A DNA stretch of 8,465 nucleotides from Bacillota bacterium (GTDB lineage: Bacteria > Bacillota > Clostridia > Peptostreptococcales > Anaerovoracaceae). How positions within the stretch are numbered: the stretch's first letter is position 1; every line of letters starts with the position of its first letter. Under the pieces are notes generated by a model, which was not told the origin of the DNA, made no database searches, and was given only the letters and a program-made list of their open reading frames with translations. A program made the translations under genes and the position numbers. Shown here piece by piece: positions 1-6,408 of the stretch. The DNA is taken from positions 1-8,465 of the forward strand of contig CAJPNN010000060.1 in the NCBI GenBank assembly GCA_905372035.1, written 5' to 3'.

Positions 1-40
1 ATATATATCATATTTTAAAACAGATTCCAATATAAGAGTT

Positions 41-388
41 TTACTTTTTTATTTTTAAAATATCACCGGGATGAATATTCCCATCTATATGGTTTTCTCT
101 TTTTATAGTATGTACATTCTTTCTTATATCATTTTCCTTATTTCCATATTTCTCCGCTATATCCCAAAGAGAATCTCCGGAATGCACTTCATATATTATA
201 TAACTGTCACCATCAAAATTTTCATATGATGTTTTATAAGCACTTTCTCCAAATGCGATATCATTGTTTGTAAATATAATATTTGTCAATGTAAATAAAC
301 TTATGAAAAGTAATATTAAAAAAGTAACAAATCTCATCTTTGATTTTATAATATACGCTTTTTTAGCATTTGTATTATTCATATTCAT
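41..388 (-). CDS. yneA: YneA-like SOS cell-division inhibitor with LysM domain
   Basis: A 115-residue protein with a short basic N-terminus, one hydrophobic segment at about residues 19-39 and a C-terminal LysM domain at about 65-113 (YEVHSGDSLWDIAEKYG, then HPGDILKI). This is the layout of B. subtilis YneA (about 105 residues), a membrane-anchored protein that delays septation during DNA damage; its LysM domain would bind peptidoglycan outside the membrane. The ATG start has a good site, GAGGAGA, 7 nt upstream (396-402). The regulatory region strongly supports the call: a promoter with one SOS box in its spacer and two flanking it. In Bacillus yneA is divergent from lexA; no lexA is present here. 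I see no terminator in the 40 bases left after the stop. A generic LysM protein is the alternative, but the SOS boxes make YneA function likely. Confidence 0.8.
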   Translation of the reverse strand: MNMNNTNAKKAYIIKSKMRFVTFLILLFISLFTLTNIIFTNNDIAFGESAYKTSYENFDGDSYIIYEVHSGDSLWDIAEKYGNKENDIRKNVHTIKRENHIDGNIHPGDILKIKK

Positions 389-416
389 TATTTAATCTCC
401 TCATCTTTTTTATTCA

Positions 417-430
417 AGAACCTTTGTTCG
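417..430. promoter_or_regulatory. SOS (LexA/DinR) box 1
   Basis: AGAACCTTTGTTCG keeps the GAAC-4-GTTC core of the Gram-positive SOS box (CGAACATATGTTCG). It lies just downstream of the yneA -10, over the transcription start. Confidence 0.75.
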
Positions 431-435
431 TTTTT

Positions 436-464
436 ATATTAGCACATATGTTCTTTATTGTAAA
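436..464 (-). promoter_or_regulatory. SOS-controlled promoter of yneA
   Basis: On the minus strand TTTACA (459-464) and TAATAT (436-441) are separated by exactly 17 bp. A TG one base before the -10 makes it an extended -10. The second SOS box fills most of the spacer and overlaps the last base of the -10, so LexA binding would block RNA polymerase. Confidence 0.7.
441..454. promoter_or_regulatory. SOS (LexA/DinR) box 2
   Basis: AGCACATATGTTCT has the ATAT centre and a perfect GTTC half; the other half is GCAC instead of GAAC. It sits inside the spacer of the yneA promoter. Confidence 0.65.
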
Positions 465-472
465 GCTTTTTT

Positions 473-486
473 CGAACATTTGTTTC
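473..486. promoter_or_regulatory. SOS (LexA/DinR) box 3
   Basis: CGAACATTTGTTTC has a perfect left half, CGAAC, and a near-perfect right half. It lies just upstream of the yneA -35. Centres of the three boxes are about 24 and 32 bp apart, so cooperative binding is plausible. Confidence 0.7.
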
Positions 487-564
487 TTTTTTTGTGGAGA
501 TAACAATCCGATCTCACCATCATAAATGACATACTTTATTTTTCCGAATATCATTTTGCATAAC

Positions 565-600
565 AAAAAAGCCCGAGCCGAGGGTTTCTCAGTCGAGCCT
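565..600 (-). terminator. Rho-independent terminator of ahpC
   Basis: On the minus strand a GC-rich stem formed by GGCTCGACTGAG and CTCGGCTCGGGC (one bulged C, a few G-U pairs, short A-rich loop) is followed at once by TTTTTT (565-570). It would end ahpC transcription before the yneA promoter, keeping the two genes as separate units. Confidence 0.8.
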
Positions 601-713
601 TTATCTACAGTCTACAGTCTGATAACAGAAAAATTTTTCCGTTCTTTTATTTTTGTAATAAAAAATTACCGATATTTTAAAGCTGTAAAATCTATATTAT
701 ATGTCAGCGTTCA
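601..713 (-). other. Untranslated 3' region of ahpC
   Basis: These 113 bases between the ahpC stop and its terminator hold no supported gene. An AT-rich near-palindrome lies at 624-643; read on the ahpC transcript it pairs fully, with one G-U. A tandem 7-base repeat, CTACAGT twice, is at 605-618. Together with the SOS region and the terminator, these make up the 325-base gap between yneA and ahpC. Confidence 0.45.
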
Positions 714-1277
714 TTATAACATTCCTACCAAATCCAATCCCGGTACCAATGTCTTTTCTCCCGGTGTCCACTTTGCAGGGCAAACCTGATCTCCATGCTT
801 GCTTACAAACTGACAAGCCTGCAATTTTCTGAACAATTCTTCCGCATTCCTTCCTACGTTTCCGCTCGAAACCTCATAAGAAACGATCTTTCCTTCAGGA
901 TTTATTATAAATGTTCCTCGTTCGGCAATTCCCTGTTCTTCAATATAAACATCAAAATCTTTAGCCAGTTTCCCTGTAGGATCCGCAAGCATTACATATT
1001 TGATTTTCTTTATGGTATCTGAGGCGTCATGCCAAGCTTTATGAACAAACTCCGTATCACATGAAACGGAATAAACTTCAGCTCCCGCATTTTTAAACTC
1101 ATCATATTTATTCGCCAAATCTTCAAGTTCTGTAGGGCACACAAACGTAAAATCCGCCGGATAAAAAAAGAAAATAGACCATTTCCCCATAATATCTTCT
1201 TTGCTTATAACTTTAATACTGTCTTCATGATACGCATTAACCCTAAAATCTGATACTTCTCTACCTATTAATGACAT
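714..1277 (-). CDS. ahpC: Peroxiredoxin AhpC (alkyl hydroperoxide reductase C)
   Basis: A 187-residue typical 2-Cys peroxiredoxin that reduces hydrogen peroxide, organic hydroperoxides and probably peroxynitrite in the cytoplasm. The peroxidatic cysteine is C47 in FYPADFTFVCPTE and the resolving cysteine is C166 in QVCPAKW; length and C-terminus (LDLVGML) match AhpC closely. C73 and C155 are extra cysteines. The ATG start has an AAGGGGGAG site at 1282-1291. No ahpF reductase is adjacent: the gene has non-coding DNA on both sides and its own terminator, so it is a single-gene unit and must obtain electrons from a reductase encoded elsewhere, for example a thioredoxin or NADH-dependent system. 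I find no convincing PerR box upstream. Confidence 0.95.
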   Translation of the reverse strand: MSLIGREVSDFRVNAYHEDSIKVISKEDIMGKWSIFFFYPADFTFVCPTELEDLANKYDEFKNAGAEVYSVSCDTEFVHKAWHDASDTIKKIKYVMLADPTGKLAKDFDVYIEEQGIAERGTFIINPEGKIVSYEVSSGNVGRNAEELFRKLQACQFVSKHGDQVCPAKWTPGEKTLVPGLDLVGML

Positions 1278-1352
1278 AATTTCTCCCCCTTAAATTTTCT
1301 AATCCTATCTACATTTTTCATATTCATCGTACAAATTAAATATACCCGATCT

Positions 1353-1380
1353 TAATTAGCATAAACAAACTCTTTGTAAA
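1353..1380 (-). promoter_or_regulatory. Probable promoter of ahpC
   Basis: On the minus strand TTTACA (1375-1380) and TAATTA (1353-1358) are 16 bp apart, with TG one base before the -10 (extended -10). This gives a leader of about 70 nt. An alternative, TTGTTT followed 18 bp later by TATATT, lies slightly downstream. The rest of the 196-base gap between murA and ahpC shows no gene and no GC-rich terminator. Confidence 0.4.
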
Positions 1381-1473
1381 AAAAATACACAAGCTTTTAT
1401 CATTTATAAGATGCTGCCTATGTATCAGATAATCAGGTATGATTTACGTATTAATAATGTGTTTAAAGAATTT

Positions 1474-2739
1474 TTATTCTTCGACTCTTTCAATATCTGC
1501 GCCTAAACTTTTAAATTTTTTCACAAAATCTTCATAACCTCTCTCAATGTGATATATTTCTGAAATTTCGGTTTCCCCTTCAGAAAAAAGACCCGCCAAT
1601 ACCAGTGCCGCACCCGCTCTTAAATCTGTTGATATCACCTCTGCACCCATAAGGTTTGTCTTCCCTGAAACAACTGCACTTTTCCCGTCTATTTTTATAT
1701 TTGCCCCCATTCTGGCAAGCTCTCCTATGTGCATGTAACGATTTTCAAACACAGTTTCTATTACAACGCTTGTTCCTTCAACAGTAGTTAAAAGCGACAT
1801 GAACTGTGATTGCATATCTGTGGGAAACCCCGGATAAGGTAAAGTTTTTATATCTGTAGAACGAAGCTTGGTCTTATTTGCTATAACTCTCATTCCATCA
1901 TCCGTATCATATATTTCCACGCCACATTCTTTAAGTTTTGCAATTATAGGCTTTACATGATCCGGCACAACATTTTTTATAAGTACGTCTCCACGTGTTA
2001 TAGCCGCCGCCACCATAAAGGTTCCCGTCTCGATTCTGTCGGGAATAACCGCATGCCGCGCGGCGTGAAGCTTATGAACTCCTTCAATTTTTATGGTATC
2101 AGTCCCTGCACCTTTTATTTTGGCTCCCATTTTGTTTAAAAAATTAGCCAAATCAACTATTTCAGGCTCTTCCGCAACATTTTCAATAATTGTGGTTCCC
2201 TCTGCCAAAACAGCTGCCATAATAATATTTTCTGTGGCTCCCACGCTTGGAAAGTCTAAGTAAACATCGCATCCTTTAAGCCCGTTATCAACTGTAGCTT
2301 CTATATAGCCGTTATTTTCTTCAATGTTAACTCCTAAAGCTTCAAAACCCTTAAGATGAAGATCTATAGGTCTTGCTCCTATCGCGCATCCTCCGGGAAG
2401 TGCAATCTTGGCTTTTCCTGTCCTCGCAAGCAAAGGTCCCATTACCAGGATCGATGCTCTCATTTTTTTAACCAGCTCATATGGTGCTTCAACCGCCAAT
2501 ATCTCGGAAGTTTTTGTCTCTACAGTGTTATGATCATAATCAGCATGAATATCTCCGCCTATGCACTCTATGAGTCTACACATGACATCCACATCTCTAA
2601 GCTTCGGAACGTCCATTATTTCACACTTTTCCTCTGTCAGAAGTGTTGCTGCTAAAATCGGTAAAACTGCATTCTTAGATCCGCTGATCGATACCGTTCC
2701 CGACAGCGGACAACTCTTCCTAACTACATATCTTGCCAC
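1474..2739 (-). CDS. murA: UDP-N-acetylglucosamine 1-carboxyvinyltransferase MurA
   Basis: Transfers enolpyruvate from phosphoenolpyruvate to UDP-GlcNAc, the first committed step of peptidoglycan synthesis in the cytoplasm. At 421 residues it has the normal family length. Visible active-site features: K22 in SGSKNAVLP, the catalytic cysteine C118 in PGGCAIGARP, R123, and D308 in FPTDMQSQF (E. coli K22, C115, R120 and D305). The cysteine is present, so the enzyme should be fosfomycin-sensitive; enzymes with Asp there are resistant. I chose a GTG start at 2739 because GGAGGATT (2745-2752) lies 7-8 nt before it and the product begins MARYVVRKSC as in other MurAs; a TTG five codons upstream would overlap that site. 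Many Bacillota carry two paralogues (MurAA and MurAB/MurZ); I cannot tell which this is. It is divergent from the small membrane-protein gene at 2929. Confidence 0.95.
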   Translation of the reverse strand: MARYVVRKSCPLSGTVSISGSKNAVLPILAATLLTEEKCEIMDVPKLRDVDVMCRLIECIGGDIHADYDHNTVETKTSEILAVEAPYELVKKMRASILVMGPLLARTGKAKIALPGGCAIGARPIDLHLKGFEALGVNIEENNGYIEATVDNGLKGCDVYLDFPSVGATENIIMAAVLAEGTTIIENVAEEPEIVDLANFLNKMGAKIKGAGTDTIKIEGVHKLHAARHAVIPDRIETGTFMVAAAITRGDVLIKNVVPDHVKPIIAKLKECGVEIYDTDDGMRVIANKTKLRSTDIKTLPYPGFPTDMQSQFMSLLTTVEGTSVVIETVFENRYMHIGELARMGANIKIDGKSAVVSGKTNLMGAEVISTDLRAGAALVLAGLFSEGETEISEIYHIERGYEDFVKKFKSLGADIERVEE

Positions 2740-2804
2740 TAAAGAATCCTCCAATTATATATTAAAAATTCTTATAATCAATAATTCAACAACTCGTCTT
2801 TATT

Positions 2805-2833
2805 AGTATATATAATTTAGGTAAAGTTTTCAA
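2805..2833 (-). promoter_or_regulatory. Promoter of murA
   Basis: On the minus strand TTGAAA (2828-2833) and TATACT (2805-2810) are 17 bp apart, a near-consensus sigma-A promoter. It gives a leader of about 60 nt. The -35 overlaps the edge of the palindrome at 2832-2847. Confidence 0.65.
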
Positions 2834-2847
2834 CTTATTTATAAGTT
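2832..2847. repeat. Palindrome between divergent promoters, possible operator
   Basis: AACTTATTTATAAGTT is a perfect inverted repeat of 7 + 2 + 7 bases. It overlaps the murA -35 by two bases and ends five bases before the -35 of the rightward promoter, a place where one bound regulator could affect both genes. No known operator consensus is recognised. Confidence 0.45.
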
Positions 2848-2852
2848 TTTTG

Positions 2853-2881
2853 TTGTAATACTTCGATCTTCTTGATAGTAT
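2853..2881 (+). promoter_or_regulatory. Probable promoter of the DUF948-like gene
   Basis: TTGTAA (2853-2858) and TAGTAT (2876-2881) are 17 bp apart. The transcript would start near 2888 and have a leader of about 40 nt. Confidence 0.5.
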
Positions 2882-2928
2882 ATTAGCATATATCACTTTA
2901 CAATTTTGAATAAGAAAAGAGGTTTTTT

Positions 2929-3258
2929 ATGAACAATATATCTTTCAATTTAACACTTGGACAAATTATAACAATAATACTCTGTTTATTAGCTTTTATA
3001 ATACTTATTCAGCTTATATTTTTATTAAAAAAAGCCTTTCCCATGATGAATAAACTCAATAAAATTTTGGATGATACCTCTGTAGTTACAGAAGTGGCTG
3101 CCGACGGTGCAAAGGCGACAAAAGAAACCGTTTCGGAGATAAATGAAACTATAAAATCTCTTACCGGATCCGTGAAAAATAATAAGGCCATAATCTCATC
3201 AATATCCGCATTTATCAACGCTATAGCAAAGCTTAAAGGCAATGTAAAAAGTAAATAA
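2929..3258 (+). CDS. Small membrane protein, DUF948-like, unknown function
   Basis: A 109-residue protein with one hydrophobic segment at about residues 9-33, followed by a basic turn (LLKKAF) and a helical, charged tail of about 75 residues (KLNKILDDTS, EINETIKSLTGSVKNN) likely to form a coiled coil. The pattern of an N-terminal anchor plus a helix rich in T, V, D and E resembles the DUF948/YtxG family, whose function is not established. No catalytic motif is visible. ATG has AAAGAGG (2916-2922) at 6 nt. It is divergent from murA with its own promoter and no partner gene downstream, as abrB has a separate promoter. No terminator is evident between it and abrB, so some read-through is possible. 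The family assignment rests on general likeness only. Confidence 0.7.
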   Translation: MNNISFNLTLGQIITIILCLLAFIILIQLIFLLKKAFPMMNKLNKILDDTSVVTEVAADGAKATKETVSEINETIKSLTGSVKNNKAIISSISAFINAIAKLKGNVKSK

Positions 3259-3275
3259 AAATTTTATCATATGTG

Positions 3276-3303
3276 TTGACATTATTACTTTTAATGGTAG
3301 AAT
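3276..3303 (+). promoter_or_regulatory. Promoter of the abrB-family gene
   Basis: A consensus TTGACA (3276-3281) and TAGAAT (3298-3303) 16 bp apart. Transcription would start near 3310, giving a leader of about 83 nt. Confidence 0.7.
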
Positions 3304-3314
3304 ATCACTGTGTA

Positions 3315-3373
3315 TATGTTTCACAGCAAAATGCTTGAATTTATTGCAAGAAAATATGTAATTGTGAAGTATG
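3315..3373 (+). repeat. Long-range stem in the abrB-family leader
   Basis: TATGTTTCACA (3315-3325) can pair with TGTGAAGTATG (3363-3373) over 11 positions including a few G-U pairs, enclosing a 37-nt loop. The 3' arm ends one base before the AAGGAGG ribosome binding site at 3375-3381. This could tune translation or act as a DNA site for autoregulation; it may also be chance. Confidence 0.3.
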
Positions 3374-3392
3374 GAAGGAGGATGCACGGAAT

Positions 3393-3647
3393 ATGAAAGC
3401 TACCGGTATTGTAAGAAAAGTTGATGAGTTGGGACGAATCGTCCTCCCTATCGAATTGAGAAGAACCCTCAATATAAATATTAAAGACCCTATTGAAATT
3501 TATGTTGATGGTGAATTTATATTACTGAAAAAATACGAGCCTGCCTGCATTTTTTGTGGAAATGCAAAGGATGTAAAGAATTTGCACGGGAAAAACATTT
3601 GTGCTGAATGTGTAAGTGAACTTCTCGAAGAGAATAAATCAAAATAA
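3393..3647 (+). CDS. AbrB/SpoVT-family transcription regulator with Cys4 tail
   Basis: An 84-residue regulator. Residues 1-48 form the swapped-hairpin AbrB DNA-binding domain and are very close to B. subtilis AbrB (TGIVRKVDELGRIVLPIELR, then EIYVDGEFILLKKYEP). In place of the usual AbrB C-terminal multimerisation domain there is a short CxxC-14-CxxC module (C52, C55, C70, C73), probably a zinc ribbon. This architecture is common in clostridia. By analogy with AbrB it would bind DNA as a dimer or tetramer and repress transition-state genes. The ATG is preceded by a strong AAGGAGG at a slightly long spacing of 11 nt. It has its own promoter and a strong terminator. It converges on trmN6; in B. 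subtilis abrB also lies close to the yabA-yabB-rsmI genes. I am sure of the family, not of its regulon. Confidence 0.92.
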   Translation: MKATGIVRKVDELGRIVLPIELRRTLNINIKDPIEIYVDGEFILLKKYEPACIFCGNAKDVKNLHGKNICAECVSELLEENKSK

Positions 3648-3668
3648 AATTTATAATAATTTTATGAC

Positions 3669-3705
3669 AATCGAGCAGGGGCAATTCCTGCTCGATTATT
3701 TATTT
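3669..3705 (+). terminator. Terminator of the abrB-family gene, between convergent genes
   Basis: A perfect 11-bp stem, AATCGAGCAGG (3669-3679) with CCTGCTCGATT (3687-3697), 7-nt loop, followed by ATTTATTTT. On the minus strand the stem comes directly after the trmN6 stop but the following bases are not a clean U run, so it is at best a weak terminator for the tmk operon. Confidence 0.8.
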
Positions 3706-4491
3706 TCTGTCATAAGCTTTTAAAATCTCACATGTATAAGTTCCATCTCCGTTATATATTATTAGAGGTTCTCCGAATCTGCACTCAACGCCTCCACCTT
3801 TTATAAACTCCATTAATATCATTTTGGGCTTCGTAAAAGCCGTAGAACTGACAATTCGTATATTTCTGGGTTCCATACCTGTATCCCGTGCAAAACACAT
3901 TGAATCCGCAAACCTTGAAGGCCTGTTTATCATATACAACCTGCCCTTTTCTTTGAGCAGCAAAGATGCAAAGTCCATAAAATCTCTTAATTCCGCACAT
4001 GTCTCATGCCTTGATAAAGTAAGTGAGTCGGTAGAATTTAAGACGGCTCGTCCTTTGGGAAAATACGGCGGATTACATGTAACAACATCACATTGCCCTA
4101 AAAAACCGCTTATATCATTACCGGACAAATTATCACAGCTATCTTCCTTCATATTACACGAACAGATATTCCTCAACCTGTCAGCCATACTCACATCCGC
4201 TTCAATAAATTCTATTTTATCTTTTAAGCCGTTTAACTCAACACTCTTTCTTGCCATTTCGATCAAATTTTTCTGTATGTCTATACCCACAACTTTAGAA
4301 AACTTTGTTTTATAAGAAAGTATTAAAGGGATTATTCCGTTACCTGTACCCAAGTCAAAAACTACGTTTTCTTTTTTTATACCCTGTGATGCAAAATAGC
4401 TCAAAATAACTGCGTCAATACCATAACAAAAACTTTCGGTATCCTGAAAAATTTTTAGTTCCCCAAACCCTGTCCTATCTAATCTTTCCAT
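3700..4491 (-). CDS. trmN6: tRNA1(Val) adenine-37 N6-methyltransferase (TrmN6/YabB)
   Basis: A 263-residue class I SAM-dependent methyltransferase. SAM-binding motif I is DLGTGNGI (46-53), the acidic end of strand 2 is GIDI (69-72), and the amino-methyltransferase motif NPPY is at 140-143. N-terminal FGELKIFQDTESFCYGIDAV and the position after ricT identify it as the YabB/YfiC family, which methylates N6 of A37 in tRNA1(Val). Between motifs III and IV is an extra stretch at about 107-135 with C110, C112, C119 and C134, not usual in YabB and probably the reason it exceeds the B. subtilis protein (about 247 residues). ATG has GAGGAGG (4496-4502) at a short 4 nt. It is the last gene of the operon, 52 nt after ricT. 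Target specificity is inferred from family and synteny. Confidence 0.88.
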   Translation of the reverse strand: MERLDRTGFGELKIFQDTESFCYGIDAVILSYFASQGIKKENVVFDLGTGNGIIPLILSYKTKFSKVVGIDIQKNLIEMARKSVELNGLKDKIEFIEADVSMADRLRNICSCNMKEDSCDNLSGNDISGFLGQCDVVTCNPPYFPKGRAVLNSTDSLTLSRHETCAELRDFMDFASLLLKEKGRLYMINRPSRFADSMCFARDTGMEPRNIRIVSSTAFTKPKMILMEFIKGGGVECRFGEPLIIYNGDGTYTCEILKAYDRK

Positions 4492-4543
4492 CTTTCCTCC
4501 TCTATACTTATCTTATCAGTACAGGAGTCTTATTCTGCATTAA

Positions 4544-5485
4544 TTAATCCTTAAGTAATTGCTGAATTTCTTTAAGCTGTTCTTCGTCTATATCTTCTTG
4601 CTTTTCTATCTCCGACAGAATATCCGCTTCCTTCACCCCTCCGGATTTGCCGCCGTCCGTACGAATTATTTCACTTTTCTTGTATGAATAAAAGTCCGGT
4701 GAAAGTTTTTCTTCCCCATCTTTCCCCTTTTCCATAAACAACCTTGTCTTAACTGTTCCAAGCAATAAATTTGTCTCTATAACAACCGCATCACCGTCAG
4801 GAGTTTTAACTTTTTCTCCTGTTACGGGCATACCCTTGTTCATATGGTTATATGTATCATTCTCATATTTTAAACAGCACATAAGTCTTCCGCATGTACC
4901 CGAGATTTTAGTGGGATTTAAAGATAAATTTTGCACTTTGGCCATTTTAATTGAAACAGGCTGAAATTCCGGAAGCCACTTGTTACAACACAAAGGTCTC
5001 CCGCAAATTCCTATTCCGCCTATCATTTTTGCTTCATCGCGAACACCTATTTGTCTAAGTTCTATTCTCATTCTGAAAACAGCTGCAAGATCCTTTACAA
5101 GCTCTCTGAAATCAACTCGACCGTCCGATGTGAAATAAAAAATTATCTTGCTTGAATCGAAAGTATATTCAACGTCTATAAGTTTCATATCCAATCCGTG
5201 TTTATCAACTTTTTCCTGGCAGAGTTCAATAGCCTTTTCTTTTTTACTTACATTTTCCTCATGTAAGATCTCATCATCTTTCGTAGCCTTTCTTATGATT
5301 TCTTTAAGCGGTGCAACTATATCTTCTTCAGTTATTTCTTTTATTTCACCTACAACAGTTCCATATTCAAGCCCTCTTGCCGTCTCAACGATAACATGAT
5401 CTCCATCCTTTATATCAAGAACACCCGGATCAAAATTGTATATTTTCCCTGCATTTTTAAATCTTATACTGGCAACACTTACCAT
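4544..5485 (-). CDS. ricT: RicT (YaaT), PSP1-domain iron-sulfur protein of the Y-complex
   Basis: A PSP1-family protein of 313 residues. The signature core is present (GGIGICGRPLCC, then KMAKVQNLSLNP and SGTCGRLMCCLKYE), with six cysteines at about 161, 166, 167, 198, 203 and 204. In B. subtilis RicT together with RicA (YmcA) and RicF (YlbF) forms a complex carrying 4Fe-4S clusters that promotes RNase Y-dependent mRNA maturation and affects sporulation, competence and biofilm; the conserved cysteines are cluster ligands. The charged, Glu-rich C-terminus of about 40 residues is less conserved. I chose the ATG at 5485, which overlaps the holB stop by one base (TGATG), with GGAGGG 9 nt upstream; a TTG one codon earlier is also possible. 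Strong coupling to holB matches Bacillota gene order. Confidence 0.92.
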   Translation of the reverse strand: MVSVASIRFKNAGKIYNFDPGVLDIKDGDHVIVETARGLEYGTVVGEIKEITEEDIVAPLKEIIRKATKDDEILHEENVSKKEKAIELCQEKVDKHGLDMKLIDVEYTFDSSKIIFYFTSDGRVDFRELVKDLAAVFRMRIELRQIGVRDEAKMIGGIGICGRPLCCNKWLPEFQPVSIKMAKVQNLSLNPTKISGTCGRLMCCLKYENDTYNHMNKGMPVTGEKVKTPDGDAVVIETNLLLGTVKTRLFMEKGKDGEEKLSPDFYSYKKSEIIRTDGGKSGGVKEADILSEIEKQEDIDEEQLKEIQQLLKD

Positions 5486-6381
5486 CAATTTTTTCCCTCC
5501 ACATCTATTCTATCAAGTATATCAAGTGTCAATGCCTTAATCGTATTCAGACGATTGAAATCACGATATATACTGTTCTTTGCAATTTCCATCTTTCTTA
5601 TATGATCGCCAATTATGCTTTGTTTCGCATAAACATCTTCTAAATCAGGTTCTTTAAAATTTGTATATATATTTAATGATTCATCTGTAACCGTTATATT
5701 TTCCGAAATATTTTTGTCTAACACGAACAGATCCAACATTTTATTTCTGAGAAACATCTCGCAAAACTCCAAACCTTTTATCAAATCATGCTTTGCAATA
5801 TCCTTATTTGCTATCTTTTCTATAACAGGTTTGATTTGAAAATAAGGTTCTCCTCTTAAAAGCTTGTCAATATAACAAGTGAGATTTTCTAAATATACTA
5901 TGTCCAATTGCTGTGTTTCACCACATTCTGCAATACCGCATTTTATAAATCCGCATCTTGATTTTATGGTAGGCAACAATGCTTCCGATAAATTTGTCGT
6001 AAGAATTACAACTGTTCCGATTATAGGTTCTTCCAAAACTTTGAGCAACTTATTTTGACTTTGTGAATTCATTTTATCGGCGCCTTCAATTAAAGCTATC
6101 ATATACTTTCCTGACAACGGTCTTTTTAAAAGCCTGTTTTTTAAATCATCTATTTTCTCAACTTTAATATTTGAATTTTTTCCATCTCCTGAAACCTTGA
6201 TCACATTATCGGATTCTACTCCTCCTCCGGCTTTCAAAAGTTCATTTGCAAAATATACGCCTGCATTAAAGGCTGACTCCGAATCATGCGCTTCAATAAT
6301 GTAAGCATGTCCTACATGATCCGCTTTAATGATTTTTTGAACTTTTTGTTTAAAAATGGACAAAGCATTTTCATCACTCAT
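5485..6381 (-). CDS. holB: DNA polymerase III delta' subunit (clamp loader)
   Basis: A 298-residue delta' subunit, part of the clamp loader that places the sliding clamp on DNA. It has the N-terminal HAYIIE strand, a degenerate Walker B region (IALIEGADKMNSQSQNKLLK), the VLEEP motif (115-119) and the SRC motif (141-143) that supplies an arginine to a neighbouring ATPase subunit. Two usual features are missing: the phosphate-binding loop is replaced by AHDSESAFNA, and the CxxC-type zinc module near residue 60 is gone. Delta' need not bind ATP, so function is probably kept. The C-terminal collar domain is divergent. ATG has AAGGGTGA about 8 nt upstream. It lies 27 nt after tmk and overlaps ricT by one base. 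The call rests on the motifs and on synteny between tmk and ricT. Confidence 0.87.
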   Translation of the reverse strand: MSDENALSIFKQKVQKIIKADHVGHAYIIEAHDSESAFNAGVYFANELLKAGGGVESDNVIKVSGDGKNSNIKVEKIDDLKNRLLKRPLSGKYMIALIEGADKMNSQSQNKLLKVLEEPIIGTVVILTTNLSEALLPTIKSRCGFIKCGIAECGETQQLDIVYLENLTCYIDKLLRGEPYFQIKPVIEKIANKDIAKHDLIKGLEFCEMFLRNKMLDLFVLDKNISENITVTDESLNIYTNFKEPDLEDVYAKQSIIGDHIRKMEIAKNSIYRDFNRLNTIKALTLDILDRIDVEGKN

Positions 6382-6408
6382 ATTATTTTCACCCTTGCCT
6401 ATAACCGC

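Noticed and set aside
488..520. Possible remnant of lexA or a hairpin beside the SOS boxes
   Set aside because: No frame resembling the LexA N-terminus is present, and the GAGAT/ATCTC pairing is only five base pairs without a T run.
526..789. 87-residue open frame on the plus strand
   Set aside because: It runs over the ahpC terminator, its 3' untranslated region and the end of ahpC. No ribosome binding site and no recognisable protein pattern.
1396..1411. Possible PerR operator upstream of ahpC (CTTTTATCATTTATAAG region)
   Set aside because: It is only loosely symmetric and does not fit the PerR consensus TTATAATNATTATAA; it also lies upstream of the likely promoter.
1466..1481. Inverted repeat AAGAATTTTTATTCTT over the murA stop codon
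   Set aside because: The stem is six weak pairs with no U run after it, so it is not a credible terminator.
2356..2806. Two overlapping plus-strand frames antisense to the murA N-terminal half
   Set aside because: No ribosome binding sites, and they lie opposite highly conserved MurA motifs.
3371..3396. Upstream ATG codons in the abrB-family leader (3371 and 3382)
   Set aside because: Both are out of frame with the AbrB domain; the one at 3382 gives only four codons. The ATG at 3393 gives the conserved MKATGIVRKV start.
3824..4315. 163-residue open frame on the plus strand
   Set aside because: It is antisense to trmN6, whose motifs are clear. Its long length reflects codon use of the real gene.
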